Part shown: positions 55,657 through 63,747 of the stretch, one piece after another
How positions within the stretch are numbered: position 1 is the first letter of the stretch
How the letters are laid out: the number at the start of each line of letters is the position of its first letter
Assembly: GCA_001698425.1 (NCBI GenBank)
Contig: MBRE01000077.1
Location: 91,482-155,481, forward strand
Direction of reading: 5' to 3'
Length of the DNA stretch: 64,000 nt
From: Oscillatoriales cyanobacterium USR001
GTDB lineage: Bacteria; Cyanobacteriota; Cyanobacteriia; Cyanobacteriales; Microcoleaceae
Made by a program: the position numbers and the translations under genes
The notes under the pieces: model-generated
What the model was told of the DNA's origin: nothing
The model's input: the letters and a program-made list of their open reading frames with translations, nothing else
The model's database searches: none

Positions 55657-58215
55657 ATGCAACCAATTCGCACATTTAAAGTTTCTCCCTCCTTACCCCA
55701 AACTCTTGAACCCTTACGCAAGCTTGCCTACAACTTGTATTGGGACTGGAATATGGAGACAAAAGACTTATTTCGTCGACTCGATCGCGATCTCTGGGAA
55801 TCTAACAACCAAAACCCAGTATCAATGCTCAGCGCCATTTCCCAACAACGACTACAGGAAGTCTCCGAAGATCAAGGCTTCCTAGCTCAAATGAACCGCG
55901 CCGCCGTCCAATTAGAAGATTACCTTAAAAACCGAGATTGGTATCGCAAACAGCGGGGAACCGAGTCAAATGATTGCTACGCTTATTTCTCAATGGAATT
56001 TGGCCTAGTTAAAGCCTTACCCATCTATTCCGGCGGTTTAGGCGTACTAGCAGGCGATCACCTCAAATCTGCCAGCGACTTAGGTTTACCCCTCGTTGGT
56101 GTCGGTTTACTGTACCAAGAAGGCTATTTTTCTCAGTACCTCAATGCCGATGGTTGGCAGCAAGAACGCTACCCGATCAACGATTTCTATAATATGCCAT
56201 TGCACCTAGAACGCAACCCCGACGGTTCGGAATTGCGAATAGCAGTAGACTATCCTGGTCGCAAAGTTTATGCACGGATTTGGCGAGTACAAGTAGGCGT
56301 AGTTCCTCTGTATTTACTCGATACAAATATTGAACCAAATAGTCGCTACGATCAAGACATTACCGATCAACTTTATGGCGGCGACAAAGACCTACGAATG
56401 CACCAAGAAATCATGCTGGGAATTGGTGGCGTACAAATGCTAAAAGCATTAGGATTAAAAGTCACTACCTACCACATGAACGAAGGTCACGCGGCCTTTA
56501 TGACTTTGGAACGTATGCGCCTTTTAATGCAGGAAGAACACTTAAGTTTTGAGATTGCCGAACAGGTAGTTATTTCCAGTAGTATTTTCACAACTCATAC
56601 TCCTGTTGCTGCTGGTTTTGATTTGTTTGAGCCTGACATGGTGATGCACTATGTTGGTTATTATGCCAACATTTTTGGCTTATCCCGTGAGGAATTTCTC
56701 GCCTTGGGTCGCGAAGATACGGGAAATTTGACAGGGCCTTTAAATATGGCAATTTTAGCTATTAAAATGTCGAGTTTTGTCAATGGTGTAGCGGCTTTGC
56801 ACGGAAAGGTATCGCGTCCCATGTTTCAGAATTTGTGGCCGGGTTTGCCTGTGGAAGAAGTGCCAATTACCTCGATTACTAATGGGGTTCATGCTCGTAG
56901 TTGTGTGGCTAAATCTACTCAGGAATTATACGATCGCTATCTTGGTCCAGATTGGGAAATGACTCCCAAAGAGGATCGTTTGTGGGAACGTCTTTCTACC
57001 ATTCCTGATGAAGAGTTATGGCGCAATCACGAACGCTGTCGTTTAGATTTGGTGGTGTTTGCGCGGGAGTGGTTGGTGAAGAGTTTGCGGGAACGGGGAT
57101 CTTCGCAAAAGGAGATTGACTTAGCTCAAGAAGCCCTCGATCCGAGCGTGTTAACGATTGGTTTTGCTCGTCGTTTTGCTACTTATAAACGGGCAACTTT
57201 GTTTCTACGAGATATCGATCGCATTAAAAGAATTATGCGGGAAAAAGGCCGCCGCGTGCAATTTGTTGTAGCTGGAAAAGCTCACCCGATGGATATTCCT
57301 GGTAAGGAGTTAATTCGCGATATTGTTCACTTCATCCGCGAGCAAGATGTCCGAGATTCGATTGTATTTCTCCCAAATTATGACATTAATGTTTCTCGGT
57401 TTATGGTTGCGGGTTGTGATGTTTGGTTGAATACGCCCCGCCGTCCCCGCGAGGCTTCTGGAACTTCGGGAATGAAAGCATCCATGAATGGTTTGCTAAA
57501 TTTAAGTATTTTGGATGGTTGGTGGGATGAGGCGGATTATGTTCGCACTGGTTGGGCAATTGGTCATGGGGAGTTTTATGAGGATACTAATTATCAAGAT
57601 CAAATTGAAGCAAATGCTTTGTATGATTTGATGGAAAAGGAAGTTGTACCGCTATTTTATGACCGCGATCGCGATGGTATTCCTCGCGGTTGGGTGGCGA
57701 AGATGAAGGATGCAATTCGGTTGAATTGTCCTTTGTTTAATACTGCAAGAATGGTGAAAGATTACGCACAACGAGCTTATTTTCCTGCCAGCGATCGCTT
57801 TTATGGAATGACTGCGGAAAGTTATGCTCCCGCGAAAGAGTTAGCGCAGTGGAAAAAGCAGTTACTTGAGAAGTGGTATGAGATTAAAATTGAGGCGGTT
57901 GATGTTTCTGAAGATGTCGATGTGAAAGTGAATCAACCGATTACTGTGAATGCGCTAATTAATTTGGCGGGGTTGACTGCTGCGGATGTACAAGTAGAAC
58001 TTTATCAAGGCTCTCTTGATACTAATGGGCAAATTATCGGTGGTGTGCCGGTGGTGATGGATTATGTAGGAGAAAACGAGCATAATTCGACGCTTTACAC
58101 TGCTGATATTATGTACATTTCTAGCGGGTTGCAAGGTTTATCTTTACGGGTTTTACCTAAGCATGATTATCTGAGCAGTCCTTATGAAGTGGGGGTGATT
58201 CTTTGGGCATCTTAA
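55657..58215 (+). CDS. glgP: Alpha-glucan (glycogen) phosphorylase
   Basis: GT35 enzyme of 852 residues releasing glucose 1-phosphate from glycogen, with pyridoxal phosphate. It belongs to the bacterial DUF3417-containing class (FKVSPSLPQTLEPLRKLAYNLYWDWN at the start). Active-site segments are FGLVKALPIYSGGLGVLAGDH, MNEGHAAF, TNGVHARS and the PLP lysine region EASGTSGMKASMNG. The last 120 residues form a beta-rich extra domain typical of this class. A palindromic hairpin follows 18 bases after the stop. It stands alone. Confidence 0.96.
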   Translation: MQPIRTFKVSPSLPQTLEPLRKLAYNLYWDWNMETKDLFRRLDRDLWESNNQNPVSMLSAISQQRLQEVSEDQGFLAQMNRAAVQLEDYLKNRDWYRKQRGTESNDCYAYFSMEFGLVKALPIYSGGLGVLAGDHLKSASDLGLPLVGVGLLYQEGYFSQYLNADGWQQERYPINDFYNMPLHLERNPDGSELRIAVDYPGRKVYARIWRVQVGVVPLYLLDTNIEPNSRYDQDITDQLYGGDKDLRMHQEIMLGIGGVQMLKALGLKVTTYHMNEGHAAFMTLERMRLLMQEEHLSFEIAEQVVISSSIFTTHTPVAAGFDLFEPDMVMHYVGYYANIFGLSREEFLALGREDTGNLTGPLNMAILAIKMSSFVNGVAALHGKVSRPMFQNLWPGLPVEEVPITSITNGVHARSCVAKSTQELYDRYLGPDWEMTPKEDRLWERLSTIPDEELWRNHERCRLDLVVFAREWLVKSLRERGSSQKEIDLAQEALDPSVLTIGFARRFATYKRATLFLRDIDRIKRIMREKGRRVQFVVAGKAHPMDIPGKELIRDIVHFIREQDVRDSIVFLPNYDINVSRFMVAGCDVWLNTPRRPREASGTSGMKASMNGLLNLSILDGWWDEADYVRTGWAIGHGEFYEDTNYQDQIEANALYDLMEKEVVPLFYDRDRDGIPRGWVAKMKDAIRLNCPLFNTARMVKDYAQRAYFPASDRFYGMTAESYAPAKELAQWKKQLLEKWYEIKIEAVDVSEDVDVKVNQPITVNALINLAGLTAADVQVELYQGSLDTNGQIIGGVPVVMDYVGENEHNSTLYTADIMYISSGLQGLSLRVLPKHDYLSSPYEVGVILWAS

Positions 58216-58233
58216 TTGTTTAGGATTTACGCA

Positions 58234-58250
58234 AAGAAACCGGGTTTCTT
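58234..58250. terminator. AAGAAACC/GGTTTCTT hairpin after glgP
   Basis: Perfect 8-bp stem with one centre base, 18 bases after the glgP stop. A related AAACCCG/CGGGTTT hairpin lies near 63602. Only a short T-rich end follows, so a role in termination is plausible but not certain. Confidence 0.5.
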
Positions 58251-58277
58251 GCCTCTTAGGTTGCGATGCGATCGCAC

Positions 58278-58368
58278 TTAGGAATAGAAGCTTGTTTGTA
58301 GTAAGCGCTTTAGCGCTAAAGCGCTTACTACAAACCAAATCATCAAGTTATTTAATTTTCATTCCTTA
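58278..58368. repeat. Palindromic MITE-like element, copy D
   Basis: Most complete copy, inverted relative to A. The ends TTAGGAAT (58278-58285) and ATTCCTTA (58361-58368) are inverted repeats. The centre 58295-58334 is the same perfect 40-bp palindrome as in copy A. The right end provides the TAA stop (58366-58368) of the convergent gene. Confidence 0.92.
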
Positions 58369-59040
58369 TTGGGGTTGAGTTTGTACCGATGGATTTAATT
58401 CAATTATACGGCGATCGAGTTTCCGGGCTGCCTCTGCAATCTCAATACTTGGAGTCTTACCATCAAGATAAAAAGTCATCAAAATTGCCCCTAAATTGCC
58501 CCGCCGAAATACCGCCATGTCAACACGCATAGTTATGTTTTCCAATTGGCCTTTTGTCAGCCACCCAGCAGATATCTCGCCAATATTTTCCCCCAGTGAT
58601 AGCGGAATTGGACTGCTAAACTGTGGCATTTGGCGATCGTTTAAACCTTGGAGAAATGCTTTAGCAAAATCTCCTTGACGTAGATAATTATCAAAACTAT
58701 TTTGGTCAAGCTGAGTAGGTATTTGCATCGTAAATCCTAAGATTAACTGAAAATTTTTGTCGTCGTTTTTTTGGTAAGCAAACACACTTTCAGGCTTAAA
58801 GTCTTTATTTTGTGTTAACTCATTTTTTAGCGATCCAACTTCAGCTTCTGTAAAACCAGGAGGTAAGTCTTGTAAGGTCAGGATATTCTTTGATAAATTT
58901 GTGTTATCAGCAGCAATCTTTGGTGACTGAATGGGAGTTAAAATAATTTTTGAATTTGCCTGGGCGCTGAGAGTAGCGCCATTATTCAAGATCGCTAAGT
59001 TGAACAGGCAAAATGAGATAGCAAGTTGTTTTTTCATCAT
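58366..59040 (-). CDS. Secreted hypothetical protein
   Basis: Exported protein of about 224 residues with a signal peptide (MKKQLAISFCLFNLAILNNGATLSAQA). The mature part starts with ILTLQDLPPGFTEAEV and contains FQLILGFTMQIPTQLDQNSFDNYL, LGENIGEISAGW and MRVDMAVFRRGNLGAILMTFYLDGKTP. That pattern resembles cyanobacterial proteins of unknown function with a lipid- or pilus-like beta fold; I cannot name a family. ATG 59040 (ATG-ATG) follows GGA. Its stop codon lies inside palindromic element D. Confidence 0.65.
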   Translation of the reverse strand: MMKKQLAISFCLFNLAILNNGATLSAQANSKIILTPIQSPKIAADNTNLSKNILTLQDLPPGFTEAEVGSLKNELTQNKDFKPESVFAYQKNDDKNFQLILGFTMQIPTQLDQNSFDNYLRQGDFAKAFLQGLNDRQMPQFSSPIPLSLGENIGEISAGWLTKGQLENITMRVDMAVFRRGNLGAILMTFYLDGKTPSIEIAEAARKLDRRIIELNPSVQTQPQ

Positions 59041-59137
59041 TAATTTCCAGAATTTCATTTAGTCTTTATAATTACTCATACTTCCTAGTTTACCTTAATC
59101 TCCATCATTGGCAAGTGTTTCCGACTACTTTTTAATG

Positions 59138-59389
59138 CTAATTATCAATTTCTAATTCCTCTAATTCTTGCGTAGACTGCCATCCAGCTTGCCAAAGACT
59201 GCGATCTTTTAGCTGTTGCGCGTTTAGCCAAAAACGTACTGCGGGATCGCAGGCGGCCACCATTTCTGCAAATACCCATTGACCTTGATTTTTTCTATTT
59301 GTTACCTGAAAATGTCGCCATCCCCAGGTTTTTTGTTTAGCTGTCCATTTGGAGCCAACTAGATAAGGAAATTTCTGTTTTTTAGGCAT
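59138..59389 (-). CDS. Small Trp-rich protein, TIGR02450 type
   Basis: Conserved protein of 83 residues with seven Trp. GSKWTAKQKTWGWRHFQVTNRKNQGQWVFAEMVAACDPAVRFWLNAQQL fits the TIGR02450 family found in cyanobacteria and marine bacteria. Function is unknown. It stands alone, divergent from scpB. Confidence 0.85.
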   Translation of the reverse strand: MPKKQKFPYLVGSKWTAKQKTWGWRHFQVTNRKNQGQWVFAEMVAACDPAVRFWLNAQQLKDRSLWQAGWQSTQELEELEIDN

Positions 59390-59570
59390 TTTTAATTAGT
59401 ATTTAGAATTGTTATATCACTTCCGATCGAGCCGAATCAAATCAGTCAAAATATTTCCTCAATAAGTCCTATTAAAAATTAAATAGCGTGTGATAAAATT
59501 GCACAGACTTAATATTAGGGCAAAATAGGGGTATTGTAAAATTCTTCTTGTTTTTAATTTTTAATTCCCC

Positions 59571-60095
59571 ATGAATTTAGCTACAAAAATCGAAGCGATA
59601 TTGTACATCAAGGGTCAACCGGTGTCAATAAGTGAAATTGCGGAAATTGCCCAATGCGATCGCGGCGAAGTTAAAGACGCACTGATCGAACTAATCTCCG
59701 ACAGCGCCCGCCGAGACAGCGCCTTAGAAGTCGTAGAAACCCCCGCAGGTTATAGCCTCCAACTCAAAGAAGAATTTGCCCCCTTAATGCAAGCCTTAAT
59801 CGCCCCAGAATTAGGAGTTGGAGCTCTTAGAACACTCGCCGCGATCGCCCTCAAAGGCGGAATCAGCCAAAGCGACTTAGTTAACTTACGAGGCTCCGGG
59901 GCTTATCAGCAAGTACAAGAATTAGTCGAACTTGGCTTTGTACGGAAACGGCGACAGCCTGAGAGTAGGTCTTCTTGGCTACAAGTCACAGACAAATTTC
60001 ATCGGTATTTTCAACTAGATCAACTACCGAAACAGCTAACACTGAATTTTGAGACAAACTTTGAGACAAATATGGATGCAAGCGAAGAAGAATAG
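59571..60095 (+). CDS. scpB: Segregation and condensation protein B
   Basis: Kleisin-interacting subunit of the SMC-ScpA-ScpB complex that compacts and segregates the chromosome. Two winged helices are visible: LATKIEAILYIKGQPVSISEIAE at the start, and LRTLAAIALKGGISQSDLVNLRG with VQELVELGFVRKRRQPESR later. The 174 residues suit the short cyanobacterial form. The C-terminal acidic end (ETNFETNMDASEEE) carries a duplicated FETN. The DUF760 gene follows by 41 bases. Confidence 0.93.
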   Translation: MNLATKIEAILYIKGQPVSISEIAEIAQCDRGEVKDALIELISDSARRDSALEVVETPAGYSLQLKEEFAPLMQALIAPELGVGALRTLAAIALKGGISQSDLVNLRGSGAYQQVQELVELGFVRKRRQPESRSSWLQVTDKFHRYFQLDQLPKQLTLNFETNFETNMDASEEE

Positions 60096-60136
60096 TTTAA
60101 ACTAGAAATAGCAAGTCTGACATTCAGAGTCACATA

Positions 60137-60466
60137 ATGGTTTTTAACCCTAACTTTTCTGATTCCAATGCCCAACAAACAGCAGCTAATCCGCTGCTGA
60201 ACTATCTTCAACAGCAACATCCAGAAGTTCTCTCTCGCATCGCCAAGTCTGCTAGTCCAGAAATTAAAGAAATCATCTCACACAACGTCCAAGGACTTGT
60301 CGGCGGCCTACCCTCAGAGAACTTCAACGTGCAAATTACTACAGATCGGGACAACTTAGCTGGCTTATTAGCCTCAGCTATGATGACAGGCTATTTTCTC
60401 CGACAAATGGAACAGCGGATGCAGTTAGACGAACATTTGGCAAATACTAACTCGATTAATCAGTAA
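60137..60466 (+). CDS. DUF760 family protein
   Basis: Small soluble protein of 109 residues found in cyanobacteria and plant plastids. Features are NPLLNYLQQQHPEVLSRIAKSASPEIKEIISHNVQGLVGGLPSENFNVQITTDRDNLAGLLASAMMTGYFLRQMEQR, which defines the family. Function is not established, although plant relatives have been linked to stress and stability of other proteins. It is in a probable operon with scpB. Confidence 0.88.
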   Translation: MVFNPNFSDSNAQQTAANPLLNYLQQQHPEVLSRIAKSASPEIKEIISHNVQGLVGGLPSENFNVQITTDRDNLAGLLASAMMTGYFLRQMEQRMQLDEHLANTNSINQ

Positions 60467-60497
60467 TACCAATTTAATGTGAAGTTGCATAGATCCC

Positions 60498-60571
60498 GAT
60501 CCCCCTAAATCCCCCTTAAAAAGGGGGACTTTGAATGCTTGCTCCCCCTTTTTAAGGGGGCTGGGGGGATC
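60498..60571. repeat. Nested CCCCCTT/AAGGGGG double hairpin
   Basis: The outer arms GATCCCCC and GGGGGATC enclose two hairpins: CCCCCTT-AAA-AAGGGGG (60511-60527) and CCCCCTT-TTT-AAGGGGG (60544-60560). It lies at the convergent junction of DUF760 and the CorC/HlyC gene. Similar hairpins form the centre of the 50396-50536 element. Confidence 0.85.
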
Positions 60572-60635
60572 GCATTCTATACAGCCTCATAAAAAAATCG
60601 ATCGATTACCAATTACCATACAAAGACGATCGATC

Positions 60636-62030
60636 TTACTCAACATTATTAAAATTCTGAGTAGTTGAAAGTTCTAAAATCCGAATCTGAATTTGGTCTA
60701 ACCGAGATCCCGAAGCCGCAATAATCGTAAATTCCAGATTTTCATAAATTAAGATTTCCCCAACAGCCGGAATTTTTTGCCACTCATGGATTAAGAAACC
60801 TCCCAGAGTTTGATAATCATCAGCGATCGGTAAATTAAAATTCAATATTTCATTAACTGATTCTAACTCTAACTGGGCTTGAACTAAAAAATTGCGCTCA
60901 TCCAACATCTGTAAAGCCACTTCTTCAACATCAGTAAATTCGTGACTTTCGCCAATAATTTCAGCAATCAAATCTTTAATCGTAACTAACCCCGTAGTTC
61001 CACCATATTCATTAACTACAATTACCATTTCTTCAGACGATCGCTGCATTAAAGGTAACAATTCGCTCAACAGCATCACTTCCGGGACAAACCGAATCGG
61101 ATGAATCCAAGGTTCAATCAGTGTTTGTGGACAAAGCAAACCTTCCGCTAAGGGTTTCGCCAGTTGTTTAAAATCAACAATACCAATAATATCATCTAAA
61201 GATTCCCGGAATACGGGATAGCGAGAATGACCAGAAATGGCAATTTCATCTAATAGCATTTGAAAGGTAGAATTTTTAGGAATTGCAATAATACTCGTGC
61301 GAGTTGTCATTATTTCCTCAACCGAAACTTCGGCAAATTCAAAGATATTATTGAGTAATTCTCTTTCTTCCGCTTGTAACCCAGTTGATTCGGTAGAAGT
61401 AGCAATAATTAACTGTAATTCTTGGGGAGTAACTGGCCTGTGAGTAACGCCATATTCCAAACCAATGAAGCGTAATAACCAGCGAGTTGATTGATTGAGA
61501 ATCCAAATAAAAGGATTGAAAAAACGGGCGATCGCTAAACTGGGAGAGCCTAAAACCTTGGCTAATTGTTCTGCATAAACCAAAGCAATAGATTTGGGTA
61601 CTAATTCTCCTAGTACAATTTGTAAATAAGCCAGTAGGAAAAAAGTTAAAATTGATATGCTTAAAGAATGAGCGATCGCCTCGCTTATTTTTGGCGGTAG
61701 CGGTAGATAAATTAACAATCTCTGCACCAGTATAGCCATTGTCCCCTCACCAATCCAGCCCAAAGCCAAACTAGAGAGAGTAATACCTAACTGAGTAGTT
61801 GAAAGTAGGCGTTCAATGCGGCGCTGTAAATATTGCACAGTTTGAGCTTCTAAATCTCCCACCGCCGCCAAATGATTAATCCGCGATCGCCTTACCGAGA
61901 CAATAGAAAACTCCGCCGTCACAAAAAAAGCATTAATCGCAATCAGCATGATAACGGCTACTAGCCGAGACAGTACATCTGTCCAAGTAAGGGCAACAGA
62001 GCTAGACATTTCCAGCATCGCCTTTGACAA
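60636..62030 (-). CDS. Hemolysin/CorC family CNNM-CBS protein
   Basis: Integral membrane protein of 464 residues. The DUF21 (CNNM) transmembrane domain covers about residues 14-205, a CBS pair about 225-345 (EIMTTRTSIIAIPKN, then EMVIVVNEYGGTTGLVTIKDLI), and the CorC_HlyC transporter-associated domain about 370-455. The family is linked to Mg2+ or Co2+ transport and resistance. The hemolysin label is historical. It stands alone in orientation with the following gene. Confidence 0.9.
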   Translation of the reverse strand: MSKAMLEMSSSVALTWTDVLSRLVAVIMLIAINAFFVTAEFSIVSVRRSRINHLAAVGDLEAQTVQYLQRRIERLLSTTQLGITLSSLALGWIGEGTMAILVQRLLIYLPLPPKISEAIAHSLSISILTFFLLAYLQIVLGELVPKSIALVYAEQLAKVLGSPSLAIARFFNPFIWILNQSTRWLLRFIGLEYGVTHRPVTPQELQLIIATSTESTGLQAEERELLNNIFEFAEVSVEEIMTTRTSIIAIPKNSTFQMLLDEIAISGHSRYPVFRESLDDIIGIVDFKQLAKPLAEGLLCPQTLIEPWIHPIRFVPEVMLLSELLPLMQRSSEEMVIVVNEYGGTTGLVTIKDLIAEIIGESHEFTDVEEVALQMLDERNFLVQAQLELESVNEILNFNLPIADDYQTLGGFLIHEWQKIPAVGEILIYENLEFTIIAASGSRLDQIQIRILELSTTQNFNNVE

Positions 62031-62119
62031 TCACAACAGAAGTAACCATCCGTGAATAGTGTTGAATTTTGATCTTTAAAACCAGCGATCGACTATAAAT
62101 TAGTATTCTACCTCTTTCG

Positions 62120-62806
62120 TTATTTTGGTACAGTAATCCCAGATACTTGTAACTGAAGTTTTTGATTAGGATAATCAGTCAACGTCAGCGAAAGTAGTTT
62201 GGCATTGTCCAGCAAAGCTGTAGGAATACTCACCGTTCCATAATACACTTGACTATTCGGAGGTAATTCCCCCGGTAAATCTTCAGCGATCGCGCTCAAA
62301 GCCCTACCTTGGTCATCAGTAACATTCAAGAAACTGTAAAGAAAACGCACAGACTGCGATCCTTCATTCTTCATGCTCACATCTAATAGCAGAGAATTAC
62401 TCCGCAGCCGCGCCGAAGTAATCTCCAGAATTACTCCTCCATCGCGGCTATTAATCGGAAACTTCGCCTTACTATTTTCCTGATTCCCAGCTTTTTTACC
62501 TTGGGCAGATTTAGCCGTCGCCCGATCTGAACTACTTTTACCACTGGATTTATCCACATCGCGACCTTCAATTCGCGCCTTAACAATTTTGAGAATATCC
62601 TTCTCATTCAAAATTACCAGTCGATCGCGGGGAGTCGAAGTCCCTCTATTCCCGCCCGTACTATTTGTGGGGCGGACATCTGGTTGAGTAATTCCTTTTA
62701 AAGCTTGGCGACCCAAAGAAAACCCCCAAGAAGCGCTAGTTAAACCGGCTCCAAACATGAGGCTAAGTAGAAATAAGGTCAGCAATAAAGTTGAGTTCAA
62801 TGCCAT
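62120..62806 (-). CDS. Conserved membrane-anchored protein, unknown function
   Basis: Protein of 228 residues with one N-terminal transmembrane helix (LLLTLFLLSLMFGAGLTSASWGFSLG). A charged linker with KSSSDRATAKSAQGKK follows, and then an Ig-like beta domain at about residues 125-228 (GGVILEITSARLRSNSLLLDVSMKNEG, YGTVSIPTALLDNAKLLSLTLTDYPNQKLQLQVSG). The beta domain is probably periplasmic. I do not recognise a named family, although similar anchored proteins occur throughout cyanobacteria. Confidence 0.65.
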   Translation of the reverse strand: MALNSTLLLTLFLLSLMFGAGLTSASWGFSLGRQALKGITQPDVRPTNSTGGNRGTSTPRDRLVILNEKDILKIVKARIEGRDVDKSSGKSSSDRATAKSAQGKKAGNQENSKAKFPINSRDGGVILEITSARLRSNSLLLDVSMKNEGSQSVRFLYSFLNVTDDQGRALSAIAEDLPGELPPNSQVYYGTVSIPTALLDNAKLLSLTLTDYPNQKLQLQVSGITVPK

Positions 62807-62953
62807 TGCCTATTAAAGTTACGCTGAATCAGTGTGAAAACTCTCATTAACCACAAAGCATTAGTGGGAGAGAGTTTTGCCTAACTAGCCAGTGGGCTGA
62901 TAGACAATTTCTGTTTCAGTGATCTAGTTTTAGCACAGACCAGGAAATTGTGT

Positions 62954-62959
62954 TATAAT
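62954..62959 (+). promoter_or_regulatory. Probable -10 box of the tRNA gene
   Basis: TATAAT starts 25 bases before the tRNA first base. No good -35 hexamer is found at the usual spacing, so the call rests on the -10 match and position. Confidence 0.45.
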
Positions 62960-62978
62960 TTGATATGATCGATTTAAA

Positions 62979-63051
62979 GCGCCTTTGGCCGATTGGGGAG
63001 GCAGCGAGCTCATAATTCGCTTTCAGACTGGTTCGATTCCAGTAGGGCGCA
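62979..63051 (+). tRNA. tRNA with CAT anticodon (Met, or Ile2)
   Basis: Seventy-three bases without encoded CCA. The acceptor stem GCGCCTT/AGGGCGC has one G-U pair. The D arm is GCC..GGC, the anticodon stem GCGAG/TTCGC with loop CTCATAA (CAT at 63011-63013), and the T arm ACTGG-TTCGATT-CCAGT. The discriminator is A. The first pair is G-C, so it is not a typical initiator tRNA. Elongator Met and lysidine-modified Ile2 cannot be separated by eye. A degenerate inverted copy follows immediately. Confidence 0.85.
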
Positions 63052-63063
63052 CTTTAAATTTTG

Positions 63064-63115
63064 CTGGAATCTTACAGTCTAAAAGCGAATTATGATCTGA
63101 CTGCCTTCCCAATTG
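63064..63115 (-). pseudogene. Inverted, decayed partial copy of the CAT tRNA
   Basis: Read on the minus strand, these 52 bases align with tRNA positions 62991-63042. By hand about 43 of 52 columns agree, with two small gaps, including CATAATTCGC, the AGACTG part and GATTCCAG. Both acceptor strands are lost, so it cannot be a working tRNA. Confidence 0.75.
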
Positions 63116-63267
63116 CTCTCAAATCTCTCTCAACTACATTCACCCTAACAGGGCTAACGAGAGAAACACCCGTAAATTTTCAAGGTTCAGACGGTTATAA
63201 GAAATACAAAATTAAATCAATCGATCGATTGCAAAAACTGATTTCAGTCGAAAAATATCTCAGCTAA

Positions 63268-63601
63268 TTGAGAACCGCTATATATCTTAACCAGAACCTA
63301 CGCACCCACAACCGCCCCTAGACTCTAAGAAGATTGATCTTCCCGACCTGTACCCAGTCTACTATTACGTTATTTCGGAATGATTTAACCACAGAGAACG
63401 CAGAGAACACAGAGGGAGATAAGAGAGATGAATAATACCATTTCTAAAAAAGTTTTCAACAGTTTGGGTAGGGGCGGGTTCGCCAACAATCACCGCAATT
63501 CGCCAAAATCTTCAAAAACCCGCCCCGAAGACTGTAGCATTAATTTAGAGAAATGGTATAATTCCGATGAATCACGGATTTGATATTACGCACGGGAGAG
63601 C
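63268..63601. other. Intergenic region with nested inverted-repeat remnants
   Basis: No gene is supported. ATACCATTTCT (63435-63445) pairs with AGAAATGGTAT (63549-63559), enclosing GGGGCGGGTT (63471-63480) with AACCCGCCCC (63517-63526). This is a 125-bp MITE-like element. AATTGAGAACCGCTATA near 63266 repeats the end of the 50396-50536 element. Confidence 0.6.
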
Positions 63602-63641
63602 AAAAACCCGATTTCTCCTTTGGGAAGAAACCGGGTTTTTT
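63602..63641 (-). terminator. Hairpin downstream of a minus-strand gene end
   Basis: AAAACCCG and TTTCT on the left pair with AGAAA and CGGGTTTT on the right, with a mismatch and loop between. On the minus strand the stem is followed by five T. It lies 23 bases after the stop at 63664. Confidence 0.55.
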
Positions 63642-63663
63642 GGGTAATTCCTATTTGTTTAGA

Positions 63664-63747
63664 TTACCAAATTTGTCCGAACCAAGCATCTTGGTTGGAA
63701 TTGGAGTTATCCTTGGCTAAGTTCCCGTTCAATACTCCGGACAGTTT
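63664..63747 (-). pseudogene. C-terminal fragment of an unidentified gene
   Basis: Minus-strand reading gives LAKDNSNSNQDAWFGQIW and a TAA stop at 63664-63666, followed by a terminator-like hairpin. This looks like a genuine gene end. The upstream part has been cut off by the transposase remnant next to it. Too short to identify. Confidence 0.35.

Noticed and set aside
63061..63267. Possible 68-residue gene after the tRNA
   Set aside because: Its first third lies in the inverted tRNA copy, it starts with TTG without a ribosome site, and it ends in a repeat end (AATTGAGAACCGCTATA).
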